Shown here: positions 8,223-15,522 of the stretch, in pieces
Position numbering within the stretch: position 1 is the stretch's first letter
Layout: the number at the start of each line of letters is the position of its first letter
Assembly (NCBI GenBank): GCA_001873105.1
Contig: MNYN01000040.1
Span: 1 to 34,696 of the forward strand
Source: Flavobacteriaceae bacterium CG2_30_34_30
Lineage (GTDB): Bacteria > Bacteroidota > Bacteroidia > Flavobacteriales > Flavobacteriaceae
Reading direction: 5' to 3'
Length of the DNA: 34,696 bases
Made by a program: the position numbers and the translations under genes
Notes under the pieces: model-generated
What the model was told of the DNA's origin: nothing
The model's input: the letters and a program-made list of their open reading frames with translations, nothing else
Databases searched by the model: none

Positions 8223-9080
8223 TTATTTAATAATCAGTTTTTTAGTAGTGGTGGATTTGTTATCAGTAACTTGAACTAAATAAATACCAGCCTTTAATGA
8301 AGAAACATTAAGGGTATTGTTTGTTAGTTGTTTAGCAATTACTTTTTTTCCTAAAACATCAAAAACAGCAACTTGAAGCGGTTGGTTGTTTTTTGTTTGG
8401 ATAGTAACCACACCGGTAGAAGTTGGATTAGGATACATAGAAAAACCATTCAAATCATTATCAGATACAGAAAGTGCTCTCACATAAGTACCAAGTGGCC
8501 AAGGTGTAGCTGCAGTACTGTTTGAAGTTTCATTGTCATTAGCATTAATGCCGCTAAATGTCCAGCTTGCTAAAACAAAAGTTACACCATCAGGACCAGT
8601 ATTGTCATTTCTGTACGCCCAACCATCAAGATATTCCCAAGGTTGGCCTGTGCCACTTAAATTAATGTCACCAAAAGTATCAATCACGTTACCTGTAAAA
8701 ACACCTCCACCAGTATCTACAACATTATCAAATAATTCAAGAGCATCATCACCATTGATAGAAGCTGCACCAGAAACAAAGGTTGGCGGGATGCCAAAAT
8801 AGTTTAAAAATTCAATATCTTCAGTACCAATATAAAGGTAAGACCCCGCAGTAGCCGATCCGGACATTACAAATTCAATACCATCAGTACCGCCACCATT
8901 GTTAGCAGATCCAAAGCCATACGTGCTTAAATCTGCAATATCATTAATTACATATATTTCAACGGCTTTAGGAAGACCTCCAGGAAGAGGACCGTCAAAA
9001 GCTCCGGTCAAAACCATGTCTTGTGCTGAAATCCCAAAAGAGATTAAAGCAGAAAATAATAAGAAAGTAATTTTTTTCAT
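8223..9080 (-). CDS. secreted protein with T9SS type A sorting domain
   Basis: This 285-residue protein begins with a Sec signal peptide (MKKITFLLFSALISFGISA, cut before QDMVLTG). Its middle part, with TGAFDGPLPGGLPKAVEIYV and LSTYGFGSANNGGGTDG, resembles the N-terminal domain attached to extracellular nucleases of the ExeM/NucH type. No endonuclease/exonuclease/phosphatase domain follows. Residues from about 210 form a C-terminal sorting domain: MYPNPTSTGVVTIQ, VAVFDVLGKKV, LNVSSLKAGIYLVQVT and a final KKLIIK. The protein is therefore expected to cross the outer membrane by the type IX system and be anchored or released. Its function is unknown; a binding or adhesion role for the orphan domain is one possibility. 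It is followed by a clear terminator. Confidence 0.85.
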   Translation of the reverse strand: MKKITFLLFSALISFGISAQDMVLTGAFDGPLPGGLPKAVEIYVINDIADLSTYGFGSANNGGGTDGIEFVMSGSATAGSYLYIGTEDIEFLNYFGIPPTFVSGAASINGDDALELFDNVVDTGGGVFTGNVIDTFGDINLSGTGQPWEYLDGWAYRNDNTGPDGVTFVLASWTFSGINANDNETSNSTAATPWPLGTYVRALSVSDNDLNGFSMYPNPTSTGVVTIQTKNNQPLQVAVFDVLGKKVIAKQLTNNTLNVSSLKAGIYLVQVTDNKSTTTKKLIIK

Positions 9081-9105
9081 TTTAGGTTTGTTTAAATTTA
9101 TACTG

Positions 9106-9113
9106 CAAATATA
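9106..9113 (-). promoter_or_regulatory. -7 box TATATTTG for T9SS gene
   Basis: On the minus strand TATATTTG (9113-9106) matches TAnnTTTG and lies 25 bases before the start codon at 9080. No TTG was found at the expected distance. Confidence 0.35.
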
Positions 9114-9312
9114 TAAAATTCTTTTGCTTCAGACCATTAATGCGCAATTTTAAAAACCATTTAACTATAAAATAACATCGTTTAAAAATCGATAAATAAA
9201 ATAATTATATTTGTAAATTATTGTATGTTAGGTTTTTGTAAATCGTGGTTTTATTATGTTACTTTAATGTTATTATTACTTGTAAGAATGAATACCAAAT
9301 TAGAATATAGAG

Positions 9313-9344
9313 TATCTTTACGGTTAGAAAATCATTTCTAAACC
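9313..9344 (+). promoter_or_regulatory. putative promoter and inverted repeat before response regulator
   Basis: A TATCTTTA box (9313-9320) resembling the -7 element is followed at once by GGTTAGAAA (9322-9330) and TTTCTAAACC (9335-9344). These two arms are complementary with one bulge, and end eight bases before the ATG. This could be an operator for autoregulation or a 5'-UTR hairpin. The rest of the 272-base gap (9081-9352) is AT-rich and shows nothing else I can support. Confidence 0.3.
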
Positions 9345-9352
9345 TTTAAAAA

Positions 9353-10036
9353 ATGAAAAAAAAGGACATTAAAATATTATTAGTAGATGATGAACCAGAT
9401 ATTTTAGAAATAGTTGGTTACAATCTTACTTTAGAAGGATATCAGATTATTACTGCGGAAAATGGACTAGAAGCCCTAAAAAAAGCAAAAAAATACCATC
9501 CGCATTTAATCATTTTAGATGTGATGATGCCTGAGATGGATGGTATAGAAGCTTGTGAAAAATTGCGCTCCATTCCTGAATTGTCAGATACAATTATTAC
9601 TTTTTTAACAGCTAGAGGCGAAGATTACTCCCAAGTTGCAGGATTTGAGGCTGGGGCAGACGACTATATCACTAAACCTATTAAGCCAAAAGTATTAGTA
9701 AGTAAGGTAAAAGCACTTCTTAGAAGATTTAAAGAAAACGCTTCAGAGACTCCCAATGTAAATCTTGGAAACCTTATTATTAACAGAGAAGAATACAAAA
9801 TTATAAAAAACAAAAAGGAAATTGTTCTTCCTCGCAAGGAGTTTGAACTACTTTCACTTTTGGCATCTAAACCGGGAAAAGTTTTTAAACGAGAGGATAT
9901 CCTTGATAAAGTATGGGGAAATGAGGTAGTTGTTGGTGGTCGAACCATTGATGTACATATTAGAAAATTGAGAGAAAAAATAGGAGATGAAAGTTTTAAA
10001 ACCATTAAAGGAGTAGGATATAAATTTGTTGTTTAA
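9353..10036 (+). CDS. OmpR/PhoB-family response regulator
   Basis: This 227-residue two-domain transcription factor has a receiver domain (about 5-120) with acidic pocket D12-D13, phosphoacceptor D56 in LIILDVMMPEMDG, the signalling Thr in FLTARGE near 87 and the conserved Lys in DDYITKPIKPK near 109. A C-terminal winged-helix DNA-binding domain follows (about 130-227), with FELLSLLASKPGKVFKRE and the recognition region GGRTIDVHIRKLREKIG. It is expected to bind direct repeats as a dimer when phosphorylated by the kinase encoded next. Stop and start overlap as TAATG with that kinase gene, so the pair is translationally coupled. PhoB-like similarity is clear, but no phosphate genes are near, so the stimulus is open. 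Confidence 0.92.
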   Translation: MKKKDIKILLVDDEPDILEIVGYNLTLEGYQIITAENGLEALKKAKKYHPHLIILDVMMPEMDGIEACEKLRSIPELSDTIITFLTARGEDYSQVAGFEAGADDYITKPIKPKVLVSKVKALLRRFKENASETPNVNLGNLIINREEYKIIKNKKEIVLPRKEFELLSLLASKPGKVFKREDILDKVWGNEVVVGGRTIDVHIRKLREKIGDESFKTIKGVGYKFVV

Positions 10037-11088
10037 TGGCAAAGAAAGTTCAAAAAACATATCATTTTGCTGCACTAACCGCCCTTTATTTATCTCTTTT
10101 AATAACTGTTTTTTTAATTAGTATTTTTTATAAAAATGCTAGTGTTTCCTATTTATACCTACTCTTTTCCTTTATCTTTATTTATGTTTTCAGCTTTGTA
10201 ATAATTCAATATCGAGTTAAAAGATTTATTTTTAAACAGGTTAAGAAAATATATGATAATGTAAGCCTGCTAGACGCTACTACCTTAATTCCAAAAAACA
10301 TAACTACAGATATGGCAACTCTTACACGAGAGGTAGAAAAATTTGCCGAAAACAAAAAGTTGGAAATCGAAACTCTAAAGGTTAGAGAAAATTATCGAAA
10401 AGAATTTATGGGAAATATATCCCATGAACTTAAAACCCCTCTTTTTACAGTTCAAGGCTATATTCTTACTCTATTGGATGGAGCGATTAAAGACAAGACC
10501 GTTCGAAAAAAATATTTACAAAGAGCAAGTAAGGGAGTAGATAGACTCATTTATATTGTCAAGGATTTAGATATGATTACGAAATTAGAACTAGGAGATC
10601 TTAATATTTATAAAGAAGATTTTAACATTATTGAATTAGTACAAAATGTTTTTGACTTATTAGAAATGAAAGCCATTAAAAGGAACATCATACTAACTTT
10701 TGATAAGGTATATAGCGCTTCCATTTTTGTAAATGCAGATAGGGAACGCATTCAACAAGTACTTACCAATTTAATTGTAAATTCTATAAAGTATGGAAAA
10801 GAAGGAGGCACAACGGAAGTAAGTATTGAAGACTTCATCAAAAATAAAGTTATTGTTCGGGTTACCGATAATGGCGAAGGCATTGCTAAGGAAAATATTA
10901 CTAGAATTTTTGAACGATTTTATAGAGTAGATAAAAGTGGCTCCAGACGCGAAGGAGGTTCTGGATTAGGGCTTTCTATTGTTAAGCATGTTATTGAAGC
11001 TCATAAAGAAAAAATTTATGTAGAAAGCCATCTTGGCATTGGGTCTGAATTTTCATTCACCATCGAAAAGTCCAAAAAAAGAAACTAA
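10036..11088 (+). CDS. PhoR-like sensor histidine kinase
   Basis: This 350-residue membrane histidine kinase is the partner of the preceding regulator. Two membrane helices (about 11-31 and 38-58) enclose only a few periplasmic residues, so it may sense a membrane signal or a protein partner rather than an external ligand. A linker (60-120) leads to the HisKA domain with phospho-acceptor H130 in MGNISHELKTPL. The ATPase domain shows the N box (QQVLTNLIVNSIKYG), G1 (VTDNGEGI), F box (FERFYRVD) and G2 (GGSGLGLSIVKH). No PAS domain is visible. The last 36 bases overlap the 3' end of the oppositely oriented glycosyltransferase gene. Confidence 0.92.
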   Translation: MAKKVQKTYHFAALTALYLSLLITVFLISIFYKNASVSYLYLLFSFIFIYVFSFVIIQYRVKRFIFKQVKKIYDNVSLLDATTLIPKNITTDMATLTREVEKFAENKKLEIETLKVRENYRKEFMGNISHELKTPLFTVQGYILTLLDGAIKDKTVRKKYLQRASKGVDRLIYIVKDLDMITKLELGDLNIYKEDFNIIELVQNVFDLLEMKAIKRNIILTFDKVYSASIFVNADRERIQQVLTNLIVNSIKYGKEGGTTEVSIEDFIKNKVIVRVTDNGEGIAKENITRIFERFYRVDKSGSRREGGSGLGLSIVKHVIEAHKEKIYVESHLGIGSEFSFTIEKSKKRN

Positions 11089-12114
11089 ATCTTTTGGTTT
11101 TTCACTTATTTTTAATCCTCTATAAAAAGACAAAATCCCCAGTTCTTTTACGGTAAACTTTTCTTGTTTGCAGCTAGGAGCAATTCCCAACCCTTTTAAT
11201 CGCTTTGCTAAATATTCTTGTTCAAACTGTCCCGGTGTAGGTATAAAAAACACCTTTTTTTCTAAAACGGCAATATCCATTATTGTTGTATAGCCAGACC
11301 GAGAAATGATTATCTCACTTTCATTGATAGCTTTTTCAAGAGCTTTACTCCCCATAAAATTATAAACTCTAAAATTGTCTTGGTTATAACAATGTTGTTG
11401 TTCCTCAACTTTTCCTAAAACAAAAAGCACCTTTTTATCTATGTTGTGAAGTTCAAGCATTAACTTTTCTTCCAAATAAGTGCGTTGTGGTTCCGGACCG
11501 GAAAGTAAAACTAAAATATCATATTTTTTTTCCAGCGATTTTTTTTTCATCCTGCTTAATGGCCCAATGTAGGTAACATTTGAAGGAACGTTGACAAGAT
11601 GTCCAAGCTTACCACTTAGGTTTCCTATGCCTTCAATATCCGGCACCCAACAAGCATCATATTTTTTAATAATATCCAAATGTATTTTTGTGCTTAACCA
11701 CGTTGTATTTCCAGTTAGGACATTAAGTTGATGGGTAATAAAAACAGAGGGCACCTTTTTATTTCGCACGCCCAAACGGTTGTCAGAAATAATGCCTTGA
11801 ATTTTGCCAGCAGCAACTAACTCCCTTACTATTTTTTTTTCTTTTTTAACCGCCTGTAACATTTTTGGGCTATCAAAAAGTAATTTCCACTTAAAAGCCT
11901 TAGCGTTTTTAGCATAGGTAATCTGGTAGGAAGGAAATTCCAAACACTCTAACTCCGGAAATTCCTTTTTTAGTAACTCTAATGCCGAACCATCAGAAGC
12001 TAAAAGAGGAATAAAACCACTTTTTTGCAAAGCATGTATAATAGGAATACATCGTGTGGCATGACCTAATCCCCAATTTAATGGGGCTACTAAAATTGTT
12101 TTCTGATTTTGCAT
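11053..12114 (-). CDS. MurG-like GT-B glycosyltransferase
   Basis: This roughly 353-residue protein resembles the UDP-glycosyltransferase/MurG superfamily. Its N-terminal glycine-rich start is KTILVAPLNWGLGHATRCIP, and the C-terminal donor-binding half contains LVLLSGPEPQRTYLEEK, IISRSGYTTIMDIAVLEKK and FIPTPGQFEQEYLAKRL, the pattern of GT28-type donor sites. Flavobacteria carry such proteins beside the true MurG; the substrate is unknown. I prefer the ATG at 12114 (MQNQKTILVAP) over that at 12147, because the -33/-7 promoter lies between the two and the first eleven residues do not fit the Rossmann fold. Its 3' end overlaps the histidine kinase by 36 bases tail to tail, and it is divergent from trmB. 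Confidence 0.78.
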   Translation of the reverse strand: MQNQKTILVAPLNWGLGHATRCIPIIHALQKSGFIPLLASDGSALELLKKEFPELECLEFPSYQITYAKNAKAFKWKLLFDSPKMLQAVKKEKKIVRELVAAGKIQGIISDNRLGVRNKKVPSVFITHQLNVLTGNTTWLSTKIHLDIIKKYDACWVPDIEGIGNLSGKLGHLVNVPSNVTYIGPLSRMKKKSLEKKYDILVLLSGPEPQRTYLEEKLMLELHNIDKKVLFVLGKVEEQQHCYNQDNFRVYNFMGSKALEKAINESEIIISRSGYTTIMDIAVLEKKVFFIPTPGQFEQEYLAKRLKGLGIAPSCKQEKFTVKELGILSFYRGLKISEKPKDLVSFFGLFDGE

Positions 12115-12118
12115 AAAA

Positions 12119-12147
12119 CAAAGATAAACATAATTAGTACTGGCCAA
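12119..12147 (-). promoter_or_regulatory. flavobacterial promoter, possibly leaderless transcript
   Basis: On the minus strand TTG (12147-12145), an 18-base spacer and TATCTTTG (12126-12119) match the -33/-7 consensus very well. The box ends four bases before the ATG at 12114, so the transcript would start at or almost at the start codon. Confidence 0.6.
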
Positions 12148-12155
12148 TATTTCCT

Positions 12156-12163
12156 TAATTTTG
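12156..12163 (+). promoter_or_regulatory. -7 box TAATTTTG before trmB
   Basis: TAATTTTG matches TAnnTTTG and lies 21 bases before the GTG start of trmB, back to back with the promoter of the divergent glycosyltransferase gene. No TTG at ideal distance. Confidence 0.4.
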
Positions 12164-12184
12164 TCAAAACCTTAAATAATTGTT

Positions 12185-12859
12185 GTGGGAAGCAAAAACA
12201 AACAAAGACGATTTAAAGAAAACGAAACTTTTTCAAATGTTCTTCAACCAAAAAGAGAAGATCTTGTAGATGCTACTTTCCCATTAAAAGGAAATTGGAG
12301 AAAGGATTTTTTTAAAAATAATAACCCCATTGTTCTTGAATTAGGATGCGGTAAAGGAGAATATACAGTAAGCTTGGCTCAGAATAACCCAGATAAAAAT
12401 TTTATAGGAATAGACATCAAAGGCGCCAGATTTTGGCGAGGAGCTAAAACGGCTCTTGAAGAAAATTTGCCCAATGTTGCTTTTATACGAACACAAATTG
12501 AGTTACTGGAATATGTTTTTGCTGAAAGCGAAGTTTCTGAAATATGGATTACTTTTCCGGACCCACAAATAAAATATAAAAGAACCAAACATAGGCTTAC
12601 CAATGAATCCTTTTTAGAAACCTACAAAAAAGTACTTATACCAGAAGGAATCATGCATTTAAAAACCGACAGTGAATTTATGCACGGATATACCTTAGGA
12701 CTCTTACACGGACTTAAAAAAGAAATTTTATATGCACATCATAACGTGTATGCCAATGAATATTCACCCAAAGAAGTGACTAATATCCAGACCTTTTATG
12801 AGAAGCAATATCTTGAAGTGGGTAAGAAAATAACTTACATTCAATTTAAAGTAAGTTAA
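12185..12859 (+). CDS. trmB: tRNA (guanine-N7-)-methyltransferase
   Basis: This 224-residue SAM-dependent methyltransferase places m7G at position 46 of tRNA variable loops. Seen: the SAM motif LELGCGKGEYTVSLA near residues 56-70, FIGIDIKGARFWRGA near 78-92, and the TrmB hallmark ITFPDPQIKYKRTKHRL near 121-137, whose aspartate and basic residues contribute to catalysis and tRNA contact. The start is GTG (GTG GGA AGC AAA AAC), because the protein opening MGSKNKQRRFKENETF is the conserved family start and no in-frame ATG fits. LysE- and MGMT-like genes follow after a 36-base gap, probably in the same transcript. Confidence 0.92.
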   Translation: MGSKNKQRRFKENETFSNVLQPKREDLVDATFPLKGNWRKDFFKNNNPIVLELGCGKGEYTVSLAQNNPDKNFIGIDIKGARFWRGAKTALEENLPNVAFIRTQIELLEYVFAESEVSEIWITFPDPQIKYKRTKHRLTNESFLETYKKVLIPEGIMHLKTDSEFMHGYTLGLLHGLKKEILYAHHNVYANEYSPKEVTNIQTFYEKQYLEVGKKITYIQFKVS

Positions 12860-12895
12860 TTTATTTTAAGTATATTCACTTCATAAAAAAAATTG

Positions 12896-13525
12896 ATGCA
12901 TGTTTTCTTCTATTTTTTATTTGGTTTTATGGTTGCACTAATAGGTGTTATTCCACCAGGATTGCTCAACTTGACGGCGGCAAAAATAACGGTACAGGAA
13001 AACCGAAGAAATGCATTCCTATTTTCTTTAGGAGTTGTTATAATTGTAGGTTTTCAAACCTATCTCTCTCTGATTTTTGCTAGATATTTAGACAAGCACC
13101 CTGAGCTTATCCAATTGCTACAAAATGTAGCACTTGGCATTTTTTTATGTATCACCATCTATTTTTTATGGATTGCTAAAGATACCAGACTATTAAAAGA
13201 AAAAGAAGTCTATAAATCGAAAAAACGACGCTTTTTCTTAGGAATTTTTCTCTCTTCCATCAACCTTTTTCCTTTACCCTATTGGGTGTACATGAGCATT
13301 ACTTTCTCTTCCTTTGGCTGGTTTAATTTTACAAAAACATTTATTATAATGTGTGTCATAGGTTCCGTTATTGGTACTTTGTTGATGTTGATTCTTTATG
13401 CGCAATTTTTTAATTATGCAAAAGAAAAACACAAAGCGTTTCCTGTGAATATGAACTATATTGTAGGGGGTATTACCGGAGTTATTTCTGTGGTGATGTT
13501 AATTAAAATTTTAAACGATTTGTAA
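12896..13525 (+). CDS. LysE-family exporter
   Basis: This 209-residue inner-membrane protein has about six hydrophobic segments and the LysE/RhtB family start, VALIGVIPPGLLNLTAAKI, with the conserved PPG and N-x-T motif in the first helix. LysE-type proteins export amino acids or related small cations; the substrate here is unknown. A gap in hydrophobicity near residues 95-110 (KDTRLLKEKEVYKSKKRR) forms the usual cytoplasmic loop. The ATG at 12896 is preferred to the TTG directly before it. Its stop overlaps the start of the next gene as TAATG, so the two are translationally coupled. Confidence 0.8.
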   Translation: MHVFFYFLFGFMVALIGVIPPGLLNLTAAKITVQENRRNAFLFSLGVVIIVGFQTYLSLIFARYLDKHPELIQLLQNVALGIFLCITIYFLWIAKDTRLLKEKEVYKSKKRRFFLGIFLSSINLFPLPYWVYMSITFSSFGWFNFTKTFIIMCVIGSVIGTLLMLILYAQFFNYAKEKHKAFPVNMNYIVGGITGVISVVMLIKILNDL

Positions 13526-13857
13526 TGCCTAAAGTGGAAACAAATTTTTTTGAAAAAGTTTATGTATTAGCCCGGCAAATTCCTTTTGGAAAGGTCACCT
13601 CCTATGGCGCTATTGCAAAACACTTAGGTTCTGCAGGTAGTGCCCGAATGGTAGGGTGGGCAATGAATGCCTCACATAATAAATCGGATATTCCGGCTCA
13701 TAGAGTGGTTAATCAAAAAGGACTTCTCACCGGTAAACACCATTTTGACGGCACAAATGTTATGCAGCAACTTCTCGAAAATGAAGGAATTAAAGTGATT
13801 GACAATCAAATTCAGGATTTTGAAAAACACTTTTGGGAACCCGGCGCAATAGAATAA
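13525..13857 (+). CDS. alkyltransferase-like (ATL) DNA-binding protein
   Basis: This 110-residue protein consists of the C-terminal DNA-binding domain of O6-alkylguanine-DNA alkyltransferases. Seen: IPFGKVTSYGAIAKHLG (helix-turn-helix entry), ARMVGWAMNAS, and IPAHRVVNQKG. The last segment is normally PCHRV(V/I), with the cysteine that accepts the alkyl group; here that position is alanine. This is the mark of ATL proteins, which flip and hold O6-alkylguanine and pass the lesion to nucleotide excision repair rather than repairing it themselves. The tail (GIKVIDNQIQDFEKHFW) is common in these forms. It overlaps the LysE-type gene by one base, and a weak terminator follows. Confidence 0.88.
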   Translation: MPKVETNFFEKVYVLARQIPFGKVTSYGAIAKHLGSAGSARMVGWAMNASHNKSDIPAHRVVNQKGLLTGKHHFDGTNVMQQLLENEGIKVIDNQIQDFEKHFWEPGAIE

Positions 13858-13870
13858 TACAATGTTGCAC

Positions 13871-13915
13871 ACCCTTCAAATTTAAAAAAAGTTAAAGGCA
13901 AAAGGAGGGTTTTTT
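13871..13915 (+). terminator. possible terminator after ATL gene
   Basis: ACCCTTC (13871-13877) can pair with GGAGGGT (13904-13910), including one G-U pair, followed by TTTTT. The 26-base loop is long, so this is a weak call. Confidence 0.35.
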
Positions 13916-14025
13916 AGAAAAATTACAATAAACACAAGAAACCTAGCTAATCAATCTCTTTTTAATGAGATAAAGGATGCCCAATCATTTTCATAAAACT
14001 ACTTTCTAATATTAAGTTTTCCTCG

Positions 14026-14033
14026 TACATTTG
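14026..14033 (+). promoter_or_regulatory. -7 box TACATTTG before mrp
   Basis: TACATTTG matches TAnnTTTG and lies 40 bases before the ATG of the Mrp gene. The rest of the 216-base gap is AT-rich without other recognisable structure. Confidence 0.4.
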
Positions 14034-14073
14034 CACTTTAGAATTATTCTAATTAAGCTATTAAAAAGGAAGT

Positions 14074-15201
14074 ATGAAGATAGATAAAAAAGACATTCTC
14101 GCTGCTCTAGAAACCATTTCTATTTCCGGTGAAGGAAAAAATATGGTAGAAAGTGGTGCTATTCAAAATGTAGTTACTTTTGCCGATGAGGTCATTGTGG
14201 ATATGCTGCTAACCAACCCCGCCTTACATATAAAAAAACGTGCTGAAGCAGACGTTATTAAAGCCATTCATGAAAAGGTTTTTGATAAAGCACAAGTTAA
14301 AGTAAACATTAAAGTAAATGCTCCCGACAAACCAAAAATAAAAGGAAATTCCATTCCCGGCATGCACAATATAGTAGCAATTGCCTCCGGAAAGGGAGGT
14401 GTTGGAAAATCTACTATTACTGCTAACATAGCAGTAACACTTGCTAAAATGGGATTTAAAGTGGGGGTATTAGATGCCGATATTTACGGACCATCCATAC
14501 CAATAATGTTTGATGTAGCTTCAGAGCGCCCACTTTCTGTAACGGTTGATGGCAAATCTAAAATGAAACCGGTAGAAAACTATGGCGTAAAAGTACTTTC
14601 TATTGGGTTTTTTACACAACCTGATCAAGCAGTTATCTGGCGTGGACCTATGGCAGCTAAAGCACTAAACCAGTTGGTTTTTGATGCCGCATGGGGTGAA
14701 TTAGACTTTTTATTGATTGACCTTCCTCCAGGCACTGGAGATATTCACCTTTCCTTAATGCAAGCACTACCTATAACAGGAGCTGTTGTAGTAAGCACGC
14801 CGCAAACCATTGCTTTGGCAGATGCCAGAAAAGGGGTAGCCATGTTTCAACAGGAAAGCATTGACGTGCCTGTTTTAGGAATTGTAGAAAATATGTCCTA
14901 TTTCATTCCTGAGGAATTACCGGAAAACAAATATTATATCTTTGGAAAAGAAGGAGCAAGAAACCTAGCCGAAGATTTAGGGATTCCATTTTTGGGAGAA
15001 ATTCCATTAGTGCAAAGCATCCGTGAAGCAAGTGATGCTGGAAGACCTGCCGCACTTCAATCTGGCACAGCCTTAGAGAAAGCCTTTGAAATATTAACCC
15101 AAAATGTCGTGCAAGAAACTGTAAATCGGAACGAAAACCTTCCGCCTACGCAAGCCATCCAAATAACAACGATGGCGGGATGTAGTGCCGTAAAAAAATA
15201 A
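14074..15201 (+). CDS. Mrp/ApbC-type Fe-S carrier ATPase
   Basis: This 375-residue P-loop protein of the Mrp/NBP35 family is thought to bind and deliver Fe-S clusters to target proteins in the cytosol. An N-terminal MIP18/DUF59 domain (about 1-80) precedes the deviant Walker A motif GKGGVGKST at 106-114. Then come DADIYGPSIPIMF, the Walker B-like FLLIDLPPGTGDIHL and VVSTPQTIALADARK. The usual CxxC pair after NMS is missing; the segment reads NMSYFIPEELPENKYYIFG instead, and only a lone cysteine sits at the C-terminus (AGCSAVKK). This is, as I recall, the normal Bacteroidota form. The NifU-domain gene follows after three bases, supporting an Fe-S role. Confidence 0.9.
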   Translation: MKIDKKDILAALETISISGEGKNMVESGAIQNVVTFADEVIVDMLLTNPALHIKKRAEADVIKAIHEKVFDKAQVKVNIKVNAPDKPKIKGNSIPGMHNIVAIASGKGGVGKSTITANIAVTLAKMGFKVGVLDADIYGPSIPIMFDVASERPLSVTVDGKSKMKPVENYGVKVLSIGFFTQPDQAVIWRGPMAAKALNQLVFDAAWGELDFLLIDLPPGTGDIHLSLMQALPITGAVVVSTPQTIALADARKGVAMFQQESIDVPVLGIVENMSYFIPEELPENKYYIFGKEGARNLAEDLGIPFLGEIPLVQSIREASDAGRPAALQSGTALEKAFEILTQNVVQETVNRNENLPPTQAIQITTMAGCSAVKK

Positions 15202-15204
15202 GCT

Positions 15205-15453
15205 ATGAAAGGAGAAGAGTTAAGGTTACAAGTAGAAAAAGCACTAGAAGAAATTCGCCCATTTTTACAAAGTGATGGTGGCGATATTAAACTCGTTTCC
15301 ATAGAAAATGACAACCAGGTTATTGTGCAATTACAAGGGGCTTGTGTGGGTTGTAGTGTAAATCAAATGACCCTAAAAAGTGGTGTTGAAATGACTATAA
15401 AAAAGTATGCGCCTCAAATTGAACACGTAATTAATTTAGGAGCTCATAACTGA
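15205..15453 (+). CDS. NifU C-terminal domain protein
   Basis: This 82-residue protein is a free-standing NifU C-terminal (Nfu) domain. It assembles or carries a 4Fe-4S cluster through the CxxC pair in QLQGACVGCSVNQMTL (near residues 48-63). IRPFLQSDGGDIKLVSIE is the typical N-terminal segment. The start is three bases after the Mrp-type gene, so the products probably act together in cluster delivery. The gene ends 13 bases before a strong terminator hairpin. Confidence 0.92.
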   Translation: MKGEELRLQVEKALEEIRPFLQSDGGDIKLVSIENDNQVIVQLQGACVGCSVNQMTLKSGVEMTIKKYAPQIEHVINLGAHN

Positions 15454-15466
15454 TATAAATCAGGTT

Positions 15467-15505
15467 AAATCAAACAAGAATTTTTTAATTTTGTTTGATT
15501 TTTTT
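15467..15505 (+). terminator. rho-independent terminator between nfu and fnr
   Basis: AAATCAAACAA (15467-15477) pairs perfectly with TTGTTTGATTT (15491-15501), 11 base pairs with a 13-base loop, followed by more T. It fills most of the 69-base gap before the next gene, so it may attenuate rather than fully end transcription. Confidence 0.7.
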
Positions 15506-15522
15506 AAATTAGAAGATGATCG

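Noticed and set aside
12115..12147. Upstream ATG for the MurG-like glycosyltransferase
   Set aside because: A consensus promoter lies within this segment, and the extra residues do not match the glycine-rich start of the fold.
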